Shown here: piece after piece, positions 23,918 to 32,847 of the stretch | Layout: every line of letters starts with the position of its first letter | Numbering within the stretch: position 1 is the first letter of the stretch | Assembly (NCBI GenBank): GCA_947492745.1 | Contig: CANLOE010000059.1 | Location: forward strand, 1-43,476 | From: an uncultured Cyclobacteriaceae bacterium | GTDB lineage: Bacteria > Bacteroidota > Bacteroidia > Cytophagales > Cyclobacteriaceae | DNA: 43,476 nt | Direction of reading: 5' to 3' | The notes under the pieces: generated by a model | Databases searched by the model: none | What the model was told of the DNA's origin: nothing | What the model saw: the letters and a program-made list of their open reading frames with translations, nothing else | Program-made: the position numbers and the translations under genes

Positions 23918-24523
23918 ATGAAAAAAACAAAGCTCGAAGGAGAGCAATATTGGTCCCAGCGCTATAGGGATAATAGAACAGGGTGGGATTTGGGCATACC
24001 GTCCAGCCCCATAAGGACCTACATCGACCAGCTTGAAAATAAAGATCTGAAAATTCTTATCCCTGGAGCAGGGAATGCTTATGAAGCCCAATATATCTAT
24101 AAAAAGGGATTTAAAAAGGTATATGTACTGGATATTTCGCCTATTCCCTTAGAGCAGTTCAAAGTGCGGAATCCAGAGTTTCCCGACACACAATTATTAC
24201 ATGAAGACTTTTTTTTCCATCGATCATCTTATGACCTGATTATCGAACAGACTTTCTTCTGCTCCTTTCCTCCTTTACAAGGACAGAGAAGCAAGTACGC
24301 CATGAAAATGGTAGATTTGCTCAAAACAGGAGGTAAGCTGGTAGGTGTATGGTTTGATATCCCTATTAAAGAGGATATGGAAAAGCGCCCTTTCGGTGGT
24401 GATAAAGACACATACCTGTCCCTTATATCCCCTCATTTAAAAGTGGATACTTTTGAAAAATGTTATAATTCCGTACCGGAAAGGATGGACAAGGAGCTTT
24501 TTGGTATATTCGTTAAAGAATAG
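23918..24523 (+). CDS. TPMT-family S-adenosylmethionine methyltransferase
   Basis: This 201-aa protein resembles thiopurine/thiol S-methyltransferases, cytoplasmic class I SAM enzymes that methylate sulfur, selenium or related soft nucleophiles. The early WSQRYRDNRTGWDLG segment is typical of the family, LIPGAGNAYEAQYI is the SAM-binding loop and VLDIS the acidic strand end. FFCSFPP and GVWFDIP complete the core. I used ATG at 23918; an earlier ATG at 23855 would add 21 residues across the promoter region. It is divergent from the SDR. A nested D/A repeat begins 8 nt after its stop codon. Confidence 0.85.
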   Translation: MKKTKLEGEQYWSQRYRDNRTGWDLGIPSSPIRTYIDQLENKDLKILIPGAGNAYEAQYIYKKGFKKVYVLDISPIPLEQFKVRNPEFPDTQLLHEDFFFHRSSYDLIIEQTFFCSFPPLQGQRSKYAMKMVDLLKTGGKLVGVWFDIPIKEDMEKRPFGGDKDTYLSLISPHLKVDTFEKCYNSVPERMDKELFGIFVKE

Positions 24524-24531
24524 CTCTTTTT

Positions 24532-24864
24532 AACCAAAATTGATCAATAGGATTTCGTGATGAGCGTATAAAGTGCAATAAAATCAGTGGTTTAGGTGAG
24601 GAGGCTTTTGTATCACTAAGGTGTAATACAAATTTAGGTTTTAAATGTCGTATAAGATTCCGCGGGTCATTTTGTTTCAATCAAGGCGAGAACCGCAGGA
24701 ATAGCAGCGCTATCCCGAGGATTGTCAACGCAGAGTGAAGCAAAATGAACAGGAAGATAGGCGATATTTGAAAGCTAAGTTTGTATAAAACCTGCGCAGC
24801 GTAAAACCACTGATTTTGAAGCAATTTATGTTCGGAATAGAAAGGCTATTGATCATTTTGGGTT
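24532..24864 (+). repeat. Family D repeat carrying a nested family A element (D3::A4)
   Basis: 333 bp, the inverted twin of D1::A2 with A at exactly the same internal site (after CACTAAGGTG, before CCTGCGCAGCG). It starts 8 nt after the TPMT-like stop codon. Confidence 0.87.
24627..24785 (+). repeat. Family A palindromic repeat (copy A4)
   Basis: 159 bp flanked by TAA on both sides. It opens TACAAATTTAGG and closes GCTAAGTTTGTA; the hairpin tip is ATAGC-AGC-GCTAT. Confidence 0.9.
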
Positions 24865-24938
24865 TAAGGACAGGCCAAAGACAATTACGGTATAAATATT
24901 ACGGCATCGGTTGTATTTGAGAATATTTCGGTAGTTTA

Positions 24939-25108
24939 AACCCGGATTATGCATTGGAAAATCTACTGCGGATCTAAATAGCTGCAAATCAGTCGTTGCA
25001 CTACGTTTATTGAATTCACCATAGCGGTGCTATGCCAAATCCAATAAAACTCCCTGATTTATTGCTATTTAAACCCTCGTTACGAAGTCCCAACACATTA
25101 TCCAGGTT
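24939..25108 (-). repeat. Family B palindromic repeat (copy B7)
   Basis: 170 bp from AACCCGGATTATGCATTGG to CATTATCCAGGTT, flanked by TTT/TAA-type sequence, with the CACCATAGCGGTGCTATG core. It is 50 nt ahead of the DinB-like gene. Confidence 0.85.
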
Positions 25109-25158
25109 AAACATTCTGTTTTAGAATCAAACTTAAACCAAAATTTAAAATTCCAACG

Positions 25159-25659
25159 ATGCAACTGAGCGAAATTATCCTAGAAGAATTTACCAATGAG
25201 ATGAAAACAACACTGCGTTGTTTCGAAGCGCTTAACAATGAAATTTTTGATTTCAAGCCTCATGAAAAATCCAAATCAGTTCGGCAACTGGCCGATCATA
25301 TGTCGCATATCCCCAGTTGGGTGCCTACCATGCTAGCGAATAGCGTTTTGGACTGGGCAGCTTATACACCTCCCAAAGAGATCGGCGATAAAGAAGAGCT
25401 GATTGAGAACTACAAACAATACATAACGACAGCTTCTGAAGCGCTATCGAAATCCGACGATACCCTTTTGGAAGAGGAATGGACCATGAAGAATGGAGAT
25501 TTTACGCTCTTCACCATTCCAAAAAGTATGGTCATGCGCAATCTGATCATCAATCATACCATACATCATCGAGCACAGATGGGGGTCTATCTTAGACTGA
25601 ACAATCTCAAGGTTCCTGCCAGTTATGTGGCTTCTGCGGACGAGAACCTGTTTTTGTAG
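25159..25659 (+). CDS. DinB-superfamily putative metalloenzyme
   Basis: This 166-aa all-helical protein matches the DinB/YfiT four-helix-bundle group, whose members bind a metal through three His residues and include thiol transferases. The likely ligands are in LADHMSHIPSW (residues about 45-55) and NHTIHHRAQMG (about 134-144). The second motif near the C-terminal third is the family's best mark. No signal peptide is seen, so it is cytoplasmic. It stands alone between repeat B7 and a diverged E remnant that begins about 30 nt after the stop codon. Its substrate cannot be told. Confidence 0.8.
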   Translation: MQLSEIILEEFTNEMKTTLRCFEALNNEIFDFKPHEKSKSVRQLADHMSHIPSWVPTMLANSVLDWAAYTPPKEIGDKEELIENYKQYITTASEALSKSDDTLLEEEWTMKNGDFTLFTIPKSMVMRNLIINHTIHHRAQMGVYLRLNNLKVPASYVASADENLFL

Positions 25660-26279
25660 ACGCGGAGGATCCGACAGAAATCCAAGGGAAGTTTTGAAGT
25701 TGTTTTAGAATCTGTTATCACTTGTTTTGAGTTAGGGCCGAAGAAAGTGAAAACTTGAAATAGATACCGAATGTTCTACGAACATTCCGACAACTGGCCA
25801 ACCTATATCTCACGGATATTAATGGGCAGTATTAGCCGCGGATTTTGAACGAAACTATATCCCATAAGAAACACTCAAGAAATGGGGACAGGCCTTTGGC
25901 ATTGACCCAAATTATGCATTTGAACCGAGTCATGAGAGCTGAACATGAAATAAATCAGCAGGTTTTATTGGATTCAGCGCAGTGCTGCTATGGTCAATTC
26001 GAAAAAACCTATAATAAGCTGATTTAAAGAAGTTTATCTGATGATAAATGAATCAATGTATGATTTGGGTCAAATTTTTTGAATCAAGCAAAGGAAAATG
26101 ATTTGGACAAAGAGTAAGCTCACTCCACAGTTGACCCGTTATTTGGACCATAGTCTGCGTATATGGCAATTAGTGGAATTTGATACCATTGAGCTGTAGT
26201 TTTCTTGTACCTTAGACGGTTGTCAATCAGAATGATGTACCCTAATCTTATACCTACCCTACATTAAATTTTATCTGTA
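25660..26279. other. Gene-free stretch with repeat remnants
   Basis: TTTTAGAATCTGTTATCACT at about 25700-25719 marks a diverged, truncated family E copy. A diverged family B copy (B8) follows at 25905-26070. From 26071 to 26279 I see only presumed promoter and leader sequence of the next gene. The 60-codon frame at 25845-26027 overlaps B8 and is not a gene. Confidence 0.5.
25905..26070 (+). repeat. Diverged family B repeat (copy B8)
   Basis: About 166 bp from ACCCAAATTATGCATT to CAATGTATGATTTGGGT, with AAATCAGCAGGTTTTATTGG and a GCAGTGCTGCTATGG core. Ends and core match B but the body is much changed. Confidence 0.65.
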
Positions 26280-28853
26280 ATGAAAATCACCAAAATCCTA
26301 TTATCCATCGGAGCTGTCGTTTTCTTGCTGTCCGCTACATTGCCGAATATGCTGCGCAGAGGTCTGGACAGTCCGGAACCCATTGGCAAATACCTCAACG
26401 GTAAGCTTCCAGAACTCACCCCGGGAGATGGCGGTGGCGACTGGACCTTAGAGTTGGCTTTTCCTCAACTATCGTTCTTTCTGCCCTTGCATATGGCACA
26501 GGAACCCACTACATCGCGCATGATGGTTGCCGAAATGAACGGTAGGATCAAATATTTCAACAAGGACAATCCCAATCAGCTCCTGCCTTTTCTGGACATC
26601 AGCGAACGTGTTTTCTTCGAAGGCGAAAGCGGGCTGTTGAACTTCGCCTTTCACCCTAAGTATGGTATCGATAACCGCTTCTTTTACGTTTTCTACCAAT
26701 ACCGTGCACCAGGGGACAGCCGTTATTATACACGTATTTCCCGTTTTGAAGTAGATGAAACGACACAGGTGGCAGTTCCAACCTCAGAGCAGGTACTGAT
26801 ACAGCTTTATGACCGCGCTTCTAACCACAATGGTGGCGGTCTGTTTTTTGGCTTGGACGGATTCCTTTACATCGGCTTTGGTGATGAAGGTCGTGCCAAT
26901 GATGCCTTCGACAATGCGCAGTTTCTCAACAAGCGTTTTTATGCTGGATTATTACGTATCGATGTCGATCAGGACCCAAGTAAGAGTCATCCTATCCGCC
27001 GCCGGTTGATGAAGATCGATGCTCAGGACAACAGCTTTACCGACAACTATTTCATACCCAATGATAACCCTTTCCTTGACCCCAATGGTGGTCTGCTGGA
27101 GGAGTTCTATGCCATTGGACTTCGCAACCCACACCGTGTCACCCTGGACGCTCCGACCAACACCATCTGGACAGGTGATGTAGGGCAGAATCAACGTGAG
27201 GAAGTGGACATTATCCAAAAAGGACATAACTACGAATGGGCCTATAAAGAAGCTTCGCTGAACGGTCCCAAACCTAGACCGGCCACTGTATTCGGAACAG
27301 AATCAGGTCCTATTTACGAATATGGCCGTACTCAAGGCGACCGCAGCATCATAGGAGGTTACGTGTACCGTGGCCCTACGCATAGAGACCTGCTTGGAAG
27401 CTATGTATTTGCGGACTTTGTATCGGATAGGTTATGGACACTGGACTATGATGCAGCTTCCGGTAATACCGAGGTGGTAGAATTGTTGCGTGCAGCGGAT
27501 GTCGATATTTCTGCTTTTGCAACGGACGCGGACGATGAACTGTATGTTCTGGGGCTGGCCAATGGTGGCAATATCTATAAACTGGCACGGTCCGGTGGGG
27601 GAAATCCGCCAGCTCCGAGATTATTGTCCCAAACGGGAGCTTTTGAAAACCTTGTGGACCTAGAACCTGCCGAGGGACTGATGCCCTATCAGGTCAATCA
27701 AGCTTTCTGGTCGGATGGAGCCTCTAAGAAACGTTGGATGGCCATACCGAACGATGGTACTCACGATAGTCCGGAAGAAAAGATTGAGTTCAGCGAAAAT
27801 GAACCTTGGACGTTCCCCAAAGGTACGGTCATGATCAAACACTTTGATTTCAATACCGATCAGAGAGACCCCAAAATCAAAAGAAAATTAGAGACCAGGT
27901 TTGAGGTCAAGGGAGAAGATGGGCAGTTCTATTACCTGACCTATCGCTGGAATGCTGCCGGTACCGATGCCGTTCTGCTGGAAGATGGAGAGAGAGAAGA
28001 TATTGCCTACATCGGTAAGGGAGGCAACCCACGCACAGTAAGCTGGTACTATCCCAGCCGATCGGATTGCCAGACCTGTCACAAAGCTGCCGCTGGCTCA
28101 GTACTCGGCCCCAACACCCGACAGCTGAACAGGAGAGCATTTTTCCCTAAAACCAAAAGGATGGCGCATCAGCTTCGGACTTTTAATCGGCTGGGTATGT
28201 TCTCTCCACGTCTGGACGAAAGCCAGATCAATGGTTATCTGAAAGTAGCCGCACTGGGAGATGCCCAAGCCAGTTTGGATGCAAAAGCACGTTCTTACCT
28301 AGATGTGAACTGTAGTTATTGCCATAGACCCGGCGGGGGAACTTCCACTGATTTCGATTTGCGTTTGACCACAGCACTGGGAGACCAGGGTACCGTGGAT
28401 GTTCCCGGTAAAAATGATCTGGGCATCGCTGACGCTAAGTTGATCAACCCTGGCAAACCCTGGAAATCCTTATTGTTTCGAAGGGCCATCACCTCCAATG
28501 AAAGTACTTCGATGCCGCCATTGGGCAAAGATTTAGTGGATTTTAGGGGAAAACGGATACTTAGGGACTGGATCAATAGCTTGAGCAGGCAAAATCAAGT
28601 GATATCGCTAAGTGAAAAGAAGGGACTTGCCGCTACAGAACGTCCTCTTTTCCATATCTACCCTAACCCTTCCAGTGAGCTATTGACCTTGGAAGGAGAC
28701 GAAGAGATTCATACTATACGTATCGTAGATACTTTGGGCACCCTTTTGCTGGAAAAATCAAATACAAAGAGTATCGACATTTCCTCATTACGCCCCGGAA
28801 CATATATGCTGATCGTCAATGGAAAACAAAAGCATAGGTTTATGAAATATTGA
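26280..28853 (+). CDS. Secreted glucose/sorbosone dehydrogenase-like protein with di-heme cytochrome c region and T9SS domain
   Basis: This 857-aa protein has a signal anchor or signal peptide, a six-blade propeller of the PQQ-type glucose/sorbosone dehydrogenase or HHIP group (about 45-435; NHNGGGLFFGLDGFLYIGFG, GLRNPHRVT, GYVYRGP), a middle domain, and a heme region. CxxCH sites are at 597-601 (CQTCH) and 678-682 (CSYCH). The C-terminus (about 775-857; IYPNPSSELLTLEG, LRPGTYMLIVNG) is a type IX sorting domain. The likely role is oxidation of sugars or alcohols at the cell surface with electrons passed to heme; the cofactor is inferred from family. Only the first heme domain is of clear cytochrome type, and axial Met ligands are not assigned. 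Confidence 0.85.
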   Translation: MKITKILLSIGAVVFLLSATLPNMLRRGLDSPEPIGKYLNGKLPELTPGDGGGDWTLELAFPQLSFFLPLHMAQEPTTSRMMVAEMNGRIKYFNKDNPNQLLPFLDISERVFFEGESGLLNFAFHPKYGIDNRFFYVFYQYRAPGDSRYYTRISRFEVDETTQVAVPTSEQVLIQLYDRASNHNGGGLFFGLDGFLYIGFGDEGRANDAFDNAQFLNKRFYAGLLRIDVDQDPSKSHPIRRRLMKIDAQDNSFTDNYFIPNDNPFLDPNGGLLEEFYAIGLRNPHRVTLDAPTNTIWTGDVGQNQREEVDIIQKGHNYEWAYKEASLNGPKPRPATVFGTESGPIYEYGRTQGDRSIIGGYVYRGPTHRDLLGSYVFADFVSDRLWTLDYDAASGNTEVVELLRAADVDISAFATDADDELYVLGLANGGNIYKLARSGGGNPPAPRLLSQTGAFENLVDLEPAEGLMPYQVNQAFWSDGASKKRWMAIPNDGTHDSPEEKIEFSENEPWTFPKGTVMIKHFDFNTDQRDPKIKRKLETRFEVKGEDGQFYYLTYRWNAAGTDAVLLEDGEREDIAYIGKGGNPRTVSWYYPSRSDCQTCHKAAAGSVLGPNTRQLNRRAFFPKTKRMAHQLRTFNRLGMFSPRLDESQINGYLKVAALGDAQASLDAKARSYLDVNCSYCHRPGGGTSTDFDLRLTTALGDQGTVDVPGKNDLGIADAKLINPGKPWKSLLFRRAITSNESTSMPPLGKDLVDFRGKRILRDWINSLSRQNQVISLSEKKGLAATERPLFHIYPNPSSELLTLEGDEEIHTIRIVDTLGTLLLEKSNTKSIDISSLRPGTYMLIVNGKQKHRFMKY

Positions 28854-29001
28854 GCAATTATATCCTTACAGGGAGGCTCCGACAATTGTTTTGACCTGAA
28901 TTTGAGCTTGGCCTACGGTGAATCCAATCGATACCTACCCAATGATTTGCCGCTATCGAGTCTAGGGTAGAAGGTTTTTCCGGATGCTCTTTTGGTCATT
29001 G

Positions 29002-29062
29002 GGCAGATGGCATTAGACCCTGCCGGATAGGGATATGACCCTATCCGGCAGGAAAATCTGCC
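29002..29062. terminator. Bidirectional terminator between convergent genes
   Basis: A perfect 14-bp stem (29019-29032 with 29039-29052; core CCTGCCGGATAGGG) is enclosed by a second 7-bp pair, GGCAGAT (29002-29008) and ATCTGCC (29056-29062). It lies between convergent genes ending at 28853 and 29072. No strong T run follows. Confidence 0.75.
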
Positions 29063-29071
29063 TTATCGTTG

Positions 29072-29842
29072 TTATCGTGTCCAGACCGTGCCCCCAAATC
29101 CGCCCGACGAAGTTGTTAGGGTTATTTTATCGGCACTACTGACTTTAAGGGTAATGCTGCCTTTACCTCCGTTTCTGCCCTTAGGTACATCTGCCCAGTC
29201 CAGAGTAATGGTATCTCCCGTTCTTTTTCCAACCCCGACATTGGCCCAGACGGGCTTTCCTACACGATAGTCCTGCTCTCCGAACCAGATTACCTTGTCT
29301 CCGATTTGATTGATGTAATACACACCACCATTGTTCGAGGTCCATTTTGCAGTCAGGTCACCACTATTTCCGCGGCTTCCAAAACCTTCGGCACGTGTAC
29401 CGGGTAGATAGGAAGGGGCCACTTTTCTATGCAAAAAAGGATTGGGTATACCGCCAATGACCGCCCACTGACTACCTATGGTTTCTCGCCGACCTTTAGG
29501 TACATCGTAGGTAGCTCCGTTCACCACTTGATACCCATTGTCGTCTGTGAGATGGCCCACGAAAACTTGTGCCCATTCTCCTTCGGGGTCTTCTGCAAAC
29601 CAGATGATATCATCGCCGGACTGACGGATATAGTAGTGATGTCCCTCGCTAGTTTCATAATAACCGCTAAAACTATTGGTTCTTTCAGAATGCCCGTCGA
29701 ATTTAATCGGTACCTCTATTGAGGAGCTTATGTCTTTTTCTGTTATAAGTTCATCTTCGCCCTCGCAACTCGTGAACGAAAAAGTGATGCCCAGTGCAAT
29801 AGCGGACAAACAACATGCAGGTGGTATGTTTCTAAATATCAT
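29072..29842 (-). CDS. Lipoprotein with a duplicated beta-sandwich motif (paralog 1)
   Basis: This 256-aa protein has a signal peptide with lipobox TSC (Cys26). The mature part contains the same unit twice: HYYIRQSGDDIIWFAEDPEG...VPKGR and VYYINQIGDKVIWFGEQDYR...ADVPKGR, ending GGFGGTVWTR. These units occur in extracytoplasmic proteins of several bacteria; I cannot give a function. It is a clear paralog of the protein at 30241-31029, and both are on the minus strand with repeat A5 between them. The start ATG is 41 nt from the A5 end. Confidence 0.72.
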   Translation of the reverse strand: MIFRNIPPACCLSAIALGITFSFTSCEGEDELITEKDISSSIEVPIKFDGHSERTNSFSGYYETSEGHHYYIRQSGDDIIWFAEDPEGEWAQVFVGHLTDDNGYQVVNGATYDVPKGRRETIGSQWAVIGGIPNPFLHRKVAPSYLPGTRAEGFGSRGNSGDLTAKWTSNNGGVYYINQIGDKVIWFGEQDYRVGKPVWANVGVGKRTGDTITLDWADVPKGRNGGKGSITLKVSSADKITLTTSSGGFGGTVWTR

Positions 29843-29882
29843 GGTAATTTGATGAGGTTAATGAATTATTCTGAACCTGTAA

Positions 29883-30041
29883 TACAAATTTGGGTTTCAA
29901 ATGTCGTATAAGATTCCGCTGGTCATTTTGTTTCAATCAAGGCGATAACCGCAGGGATAGCAGCGCTATCCCGAGGATTGTCAACGCAGAGTGAAGCAAA
30001 ATGAACAAGAAGATAGGCGATATTTAAAAGCTAAGTTTGTA
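29883..30041 (+). repeat. Family A palindromic repeat (copy A5)
   Basis: 159 bp flanked by TAA on both sides, inserted between two paralogous lipoprotein genes and 40 nt ahead of the downstream one. The remaining gap 30042-30240 shows no gene that I can support; a 62-codon frame starts inside the repeat. Confidence 0.92.
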
Positions 30042-30240
30042 TAATAGGCAATTTTATTCCTTGTTGAATTATGAGAAATACCATCTTTTTAAATTTTTTA
30101 TTTTCAATGTTTTGAGTGCTGTTTCGGTCAGTTTCCATTCATCAGAAGGTTCGACCTATAGTTCAGGATACAGCTGGATTTTTGATGGACCATCAGGTTT
30201 TATCGTCTTCGTGGGCAACATTTAGCGGATAAGAGACTTA

Positions 30241-31029
30241 TCATCGTGTCCAGACCTTTCCCCCAAATCCGCCCGTGGCACTGATAGTGGTCATTTTCTG
30301 GGCACTATCGATGTTTAGGGTAAGTACTCCATTGCCGTTGTTTCTGCCTTTGGGCACATCGGCCCACTCCAGTGTGATGGTGTTTCCTGTCTTCGTGCCA
30401 AAGCCCACATTGGACCAGACAGGCTTTCCGTTGACGTAGTTTTGCTCCCCATACCATATCACTAAGCTCCCCAAGTGATAGATATAATAAATACCTCGGT
30501 CATCAACACTCCACCGACCCGTTAGGTCATCGATATTGTCCCTGTTGCCAAAGCCTCCACTACGACTGCCCGGTAGATTATCGGGAGCAGGTGACTTTAC
30601 TATTTGAGGAGTGGTCGGGCCGTTGATAATGACCCATTTTGTGCCGGACTCCCTGCTTCGTCCCTTGGGAACAGCATAGAAGCTACCATTGACAAACTGA
30701 AATCCATTGTTCTCCAGTACCCTGCCCTTGAAAACATGAGCCCATTCCCCGTCGGGGTCTTCGGCAAACCAGATGATCTCATCGCCAAATTGACGGATAT
30801 AATAATGGCCATTGTCATAGCCTCTATAATAGCCGGATAGACCTGTGGACCTACTATTAAGATAATGGTCCGGCTTTGGAGACTTTCTTGTATTTATGGC
30901 GGTTTTCTTTTCCGTCCTTTCCAGTTTGGTCAGTAATTCTTCTTCTCTTTCACAATGGGTAAATAGATGAACAATGACCAATAAAAATAGAGGCAAATAC
31001 AATTTTGAAAATAGGGTTTTGGAAATCAT
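30241..31029 (-). CDS. Lipoprotein with a duplicated beta-sandwich motif (paralog 2)
   Basis: This 262-aa paralog of the neighbouring lipoprotein shares the layout: signal peptide, lipobox THC (Cys26), a basic and Ser-rich linker, then two units (HYYIRQFGDEIIWFAEDPDG...VPKGR; IYYIYHLGSLVIWYGEQNYV...ADVPKGR) and the GGFGGKVWTR end. The two proteins match along their whole length by eye, most strongly in the units. It may be surface-exposed. The decayed response regulator gene begins 90 nt upstream on the same strand, so the three could once have formed a unit. Confidence 0.72.
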   Translation of the reverse strand: MISKTLFSKLYLPLFLLVIVHLFTHCEREEELLTKLERTEKKTAINTRKSPKPDHYLNSRSTGLSGYYRGYDNGHYYIRQFGDEIIWFAEDPDGEWAHVFKGRVLENNGFQFVNGSFYAVPKGRSRESGTKWVIINGPTTPQIVKSPAPDNLPGSRSGGFGNRDNIDDLTGRWSVDDRGIYYIYHLGSLVIWYGEQNYVNGKPVWSNVGFGTKTGNTITLEWADVPKGRNNGNGVLTLNIDSAQKMTTISATGGFGGKVWTR

Positions 31030-31119
31030 GACTGTTCTGTAACGTTGAATAAGGTTTTGATACTGTTGATATGTATGGCATATGACTACGAAAGTCTGCC
31101 GTGAAATAGATGTTCAAAC

Positions 31120-31743
31120 TTAAGTGAGGCGAGCAATCCAAAAAAATAGCGATCGTACATTTGCTAGGGTTAAAACTATATTCGCTCTTTTGATAGTAGT
31201 ACTCAATAATGGGGCTAAGTCAGAGCATGGAAGTATACCCCACCCTTTTTCCGAGCTACAGAATTTCAACTCCTCAAAATAGATGACCTGATAGCCTTCG
31301 TATAGACTGAGTACCAGGCTTCCTTTTTCTACAATCGCAGTGTTCGTTACTTTCTCTTCGGCCATTCCCTTATTCAGAGGGGCTATACCTATTTGAAAGG
31401 CTTTAGCTATGGCACCGGTCAACTCATGGGTATCGATGGGCTTCGAAATGTAGTTCGTCTTGGTTGTGTTCAAGCTCTTGAGTACCTCCCTTGACTTAAT
31501 GGTAACAAAAATGACTTTGTAGTCCAGTCCATAGGTCTGTTCCGGTAACTCAGCTCCATTACCATCTGACAATAGTACATCCAAAAAAAACAGATGGGGC
31601 TTGCAGACTTTGACCACTGTTACCGCTTCCCCTATAGAGGTGCATCGAGCTATGATCAGTAAGTCTTCCTTCAAATGGTCGATGAGTGTAGCTAGCCTAT
31701 TATTACAATGTTTTTTATTTTCGACAAGTATGGTCTTTATCAT
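31120..31743 (-). pseudogene. Degenerate LytTR-type response regulator, truncated by a probable frameshift
   Basis: This 207-codon frame starts with a receiver domain that aligns residue for residue with the intact regulator at 39262-40011: Asp55 and Lys101 are kept, but the acidic pair is reduced to Glu8-Asn9. It continues into the start of a LytTR domain (LYEGYQVIYFEELKFCSSEKG) and then loses similarity. Shifting frame near the A-run at about 31245 restores GGVYFHALT, close to the GSYTRFHLT of the intact protein, before a stop. The DNA-binding half is therefore missing. It is most likely a pseudogene; a receiver-only protein with a role of its own is the alternative. ATG at 31743 was preferred over 31788. 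Confidence 0.6.
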
Positions 31744-32213
31744 TGTTTCAGTATTTATGCATAAAGCAAAAAGGGCTTTTATTGCCATGAAAAGTTTATG
31801 GCCTTATCTCCAAAATGATGTTTATTACCGATGATCTGTGATTTTCCATACCTTAGATTATCCATTGATTTGAGGGTTAAATTTCTGGAATATATATGAG
31901 AGGTCACTCACCCTTTTTGTGTGATTTTACTTGAAATTTTCCGGTACGATGAACGGTTGGGAAGAACCCAATCACCAGCGAGGTACAGAGGTAATTTATA
32001 TACCGGTAACCTGTATTTATAAATAGCCCATACTGGAATGGGGCACACTTTAATTTCTATAGGAGGAGTGCAAAACTTAATTTGTTCCATCACCAAATAG
32101 TTTATTTTACTGTATTTTATTCAGATTGAGAAGATAACAAAAACGAAAGCTTGTTTAAAAAGGAATATTTTCAATGATTTGTATCCTAGATGGAATGATT
32201 TCACCCAACTCTG
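31744..32213. other. Divergent intergenic region
   Basis: This 470-nt space between the response regulator remnant (minus) and the sigma factor (plus) should hold both promoters. I see no repeat of families A-F, no clear operator and no gene. Confidence 0.4.
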
Positions 32214-32783
32214 ATGATAGACCAAGTTTTGTGGCAAAAAATAAAAAAGGGGGAAGATAAAGCTTTTGAAATTCTCTTCAGAGAGCATTTCAAAGCATTG
32301 AGTATTTATGCATTGCGCTATACTCAAGATATCGATGTAGCACAGGACCTTACACAGGAAGTGTACCTTAAGTTGTTTGAGCAAAGGGAAAACTTGGAAA
32401 TCCATACTTCGCTCAAGTCATTTTTGTATACCTCCGTTCGTCATCGATGTATGGATTATCTCAGAGCACAGAAAGTACGTAGCGAACATTCCGAAAAAGT
32501 ACTACGAGAAGAAAAGAATAGGGATGTCGATGATAGTGATTGGATAGCACAATCAGAACTACAGGAGAAGATATATGAGGCAGTTCATCAGCTCCCTGAA
32601 AAAAGCCGCAATATATTCCGTTTGAGCCGCTTTGAGGGTAAGAAAAACCAAGAAATTGCCGATGAACTGGGCATCAGCAAAAGGACAGTAGAAACGCAGA
32701 TCAGTAATGCCCTAAAGCGTTTGAAGCGGATATTATCGGATTACTTGACCACTATAGTGGTGCTTGCTTCTCTTTTTTCATAA
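32214..32783 (+). CDS. ECF RNA polymerase sigma factor
   Basis: This 189-aa protein is an extracytoplasmic-function sigma-70 factor of the Bacteroidota FecI-like type. Region 2 spans about 20-90 (DLTQEVYLKLFEQ, FLYTSVRHRCMDYLRA) and region 4 about 122-180 with the helix-turn-helix NQEIADELGISKRTVETQI. A hydrophobic tail (TTIVVLASLFS) follows. It is the first gene of a sigma/anti-sigma/TonB-receptor unit, 64 nt ahead of the FecR gene. It would direct polymerase to the receptor promoter when the surface signal arrives. The trigger ligand is not known. Confidence 0.93.
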   Translation: MIDQVLWQKIKKGEDKAFEILFREHFKALSIYALRYTQDIDVAQDLTQEVYLKLFEQRENLEIHTSLKSFLYTSVRHRCMDYLRAQKVRSEHSEKVLREEKNRDVDDSDWIAQSELQEKIYEAVHQLPEKSRNIFRLSRFEGKKNQEIADELGISKRTVETQISNALKRLKRILSDYLTTIVVLASLFS

Positions 32784-32847
32784 AAAAACAGGAACATAAT
32801 TTTTCGGATACGTGTGGAACCTATTTTGCACGTCATAGTAATGAGCA

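Noticed and set aside
17878-25108. Repeats considered as a CRISPR array
   Set aside because: The repeats are 160-330 bp, palindromic, irregularly spaced and in both orientations; there are no short direct repeats with spacers and no cas genes.
25845-26027. 60-codon frame upstream of the dehydrogenase-like gene
   Set aside because: It overlaps repeat B8 and shows no ribosome-binding site or domain.
30037-30225. 62-codon frame between the two lipoproteins
   Set aside because: It starts in the end of repeat A5 and reads as AT-rich non-coding sequence.
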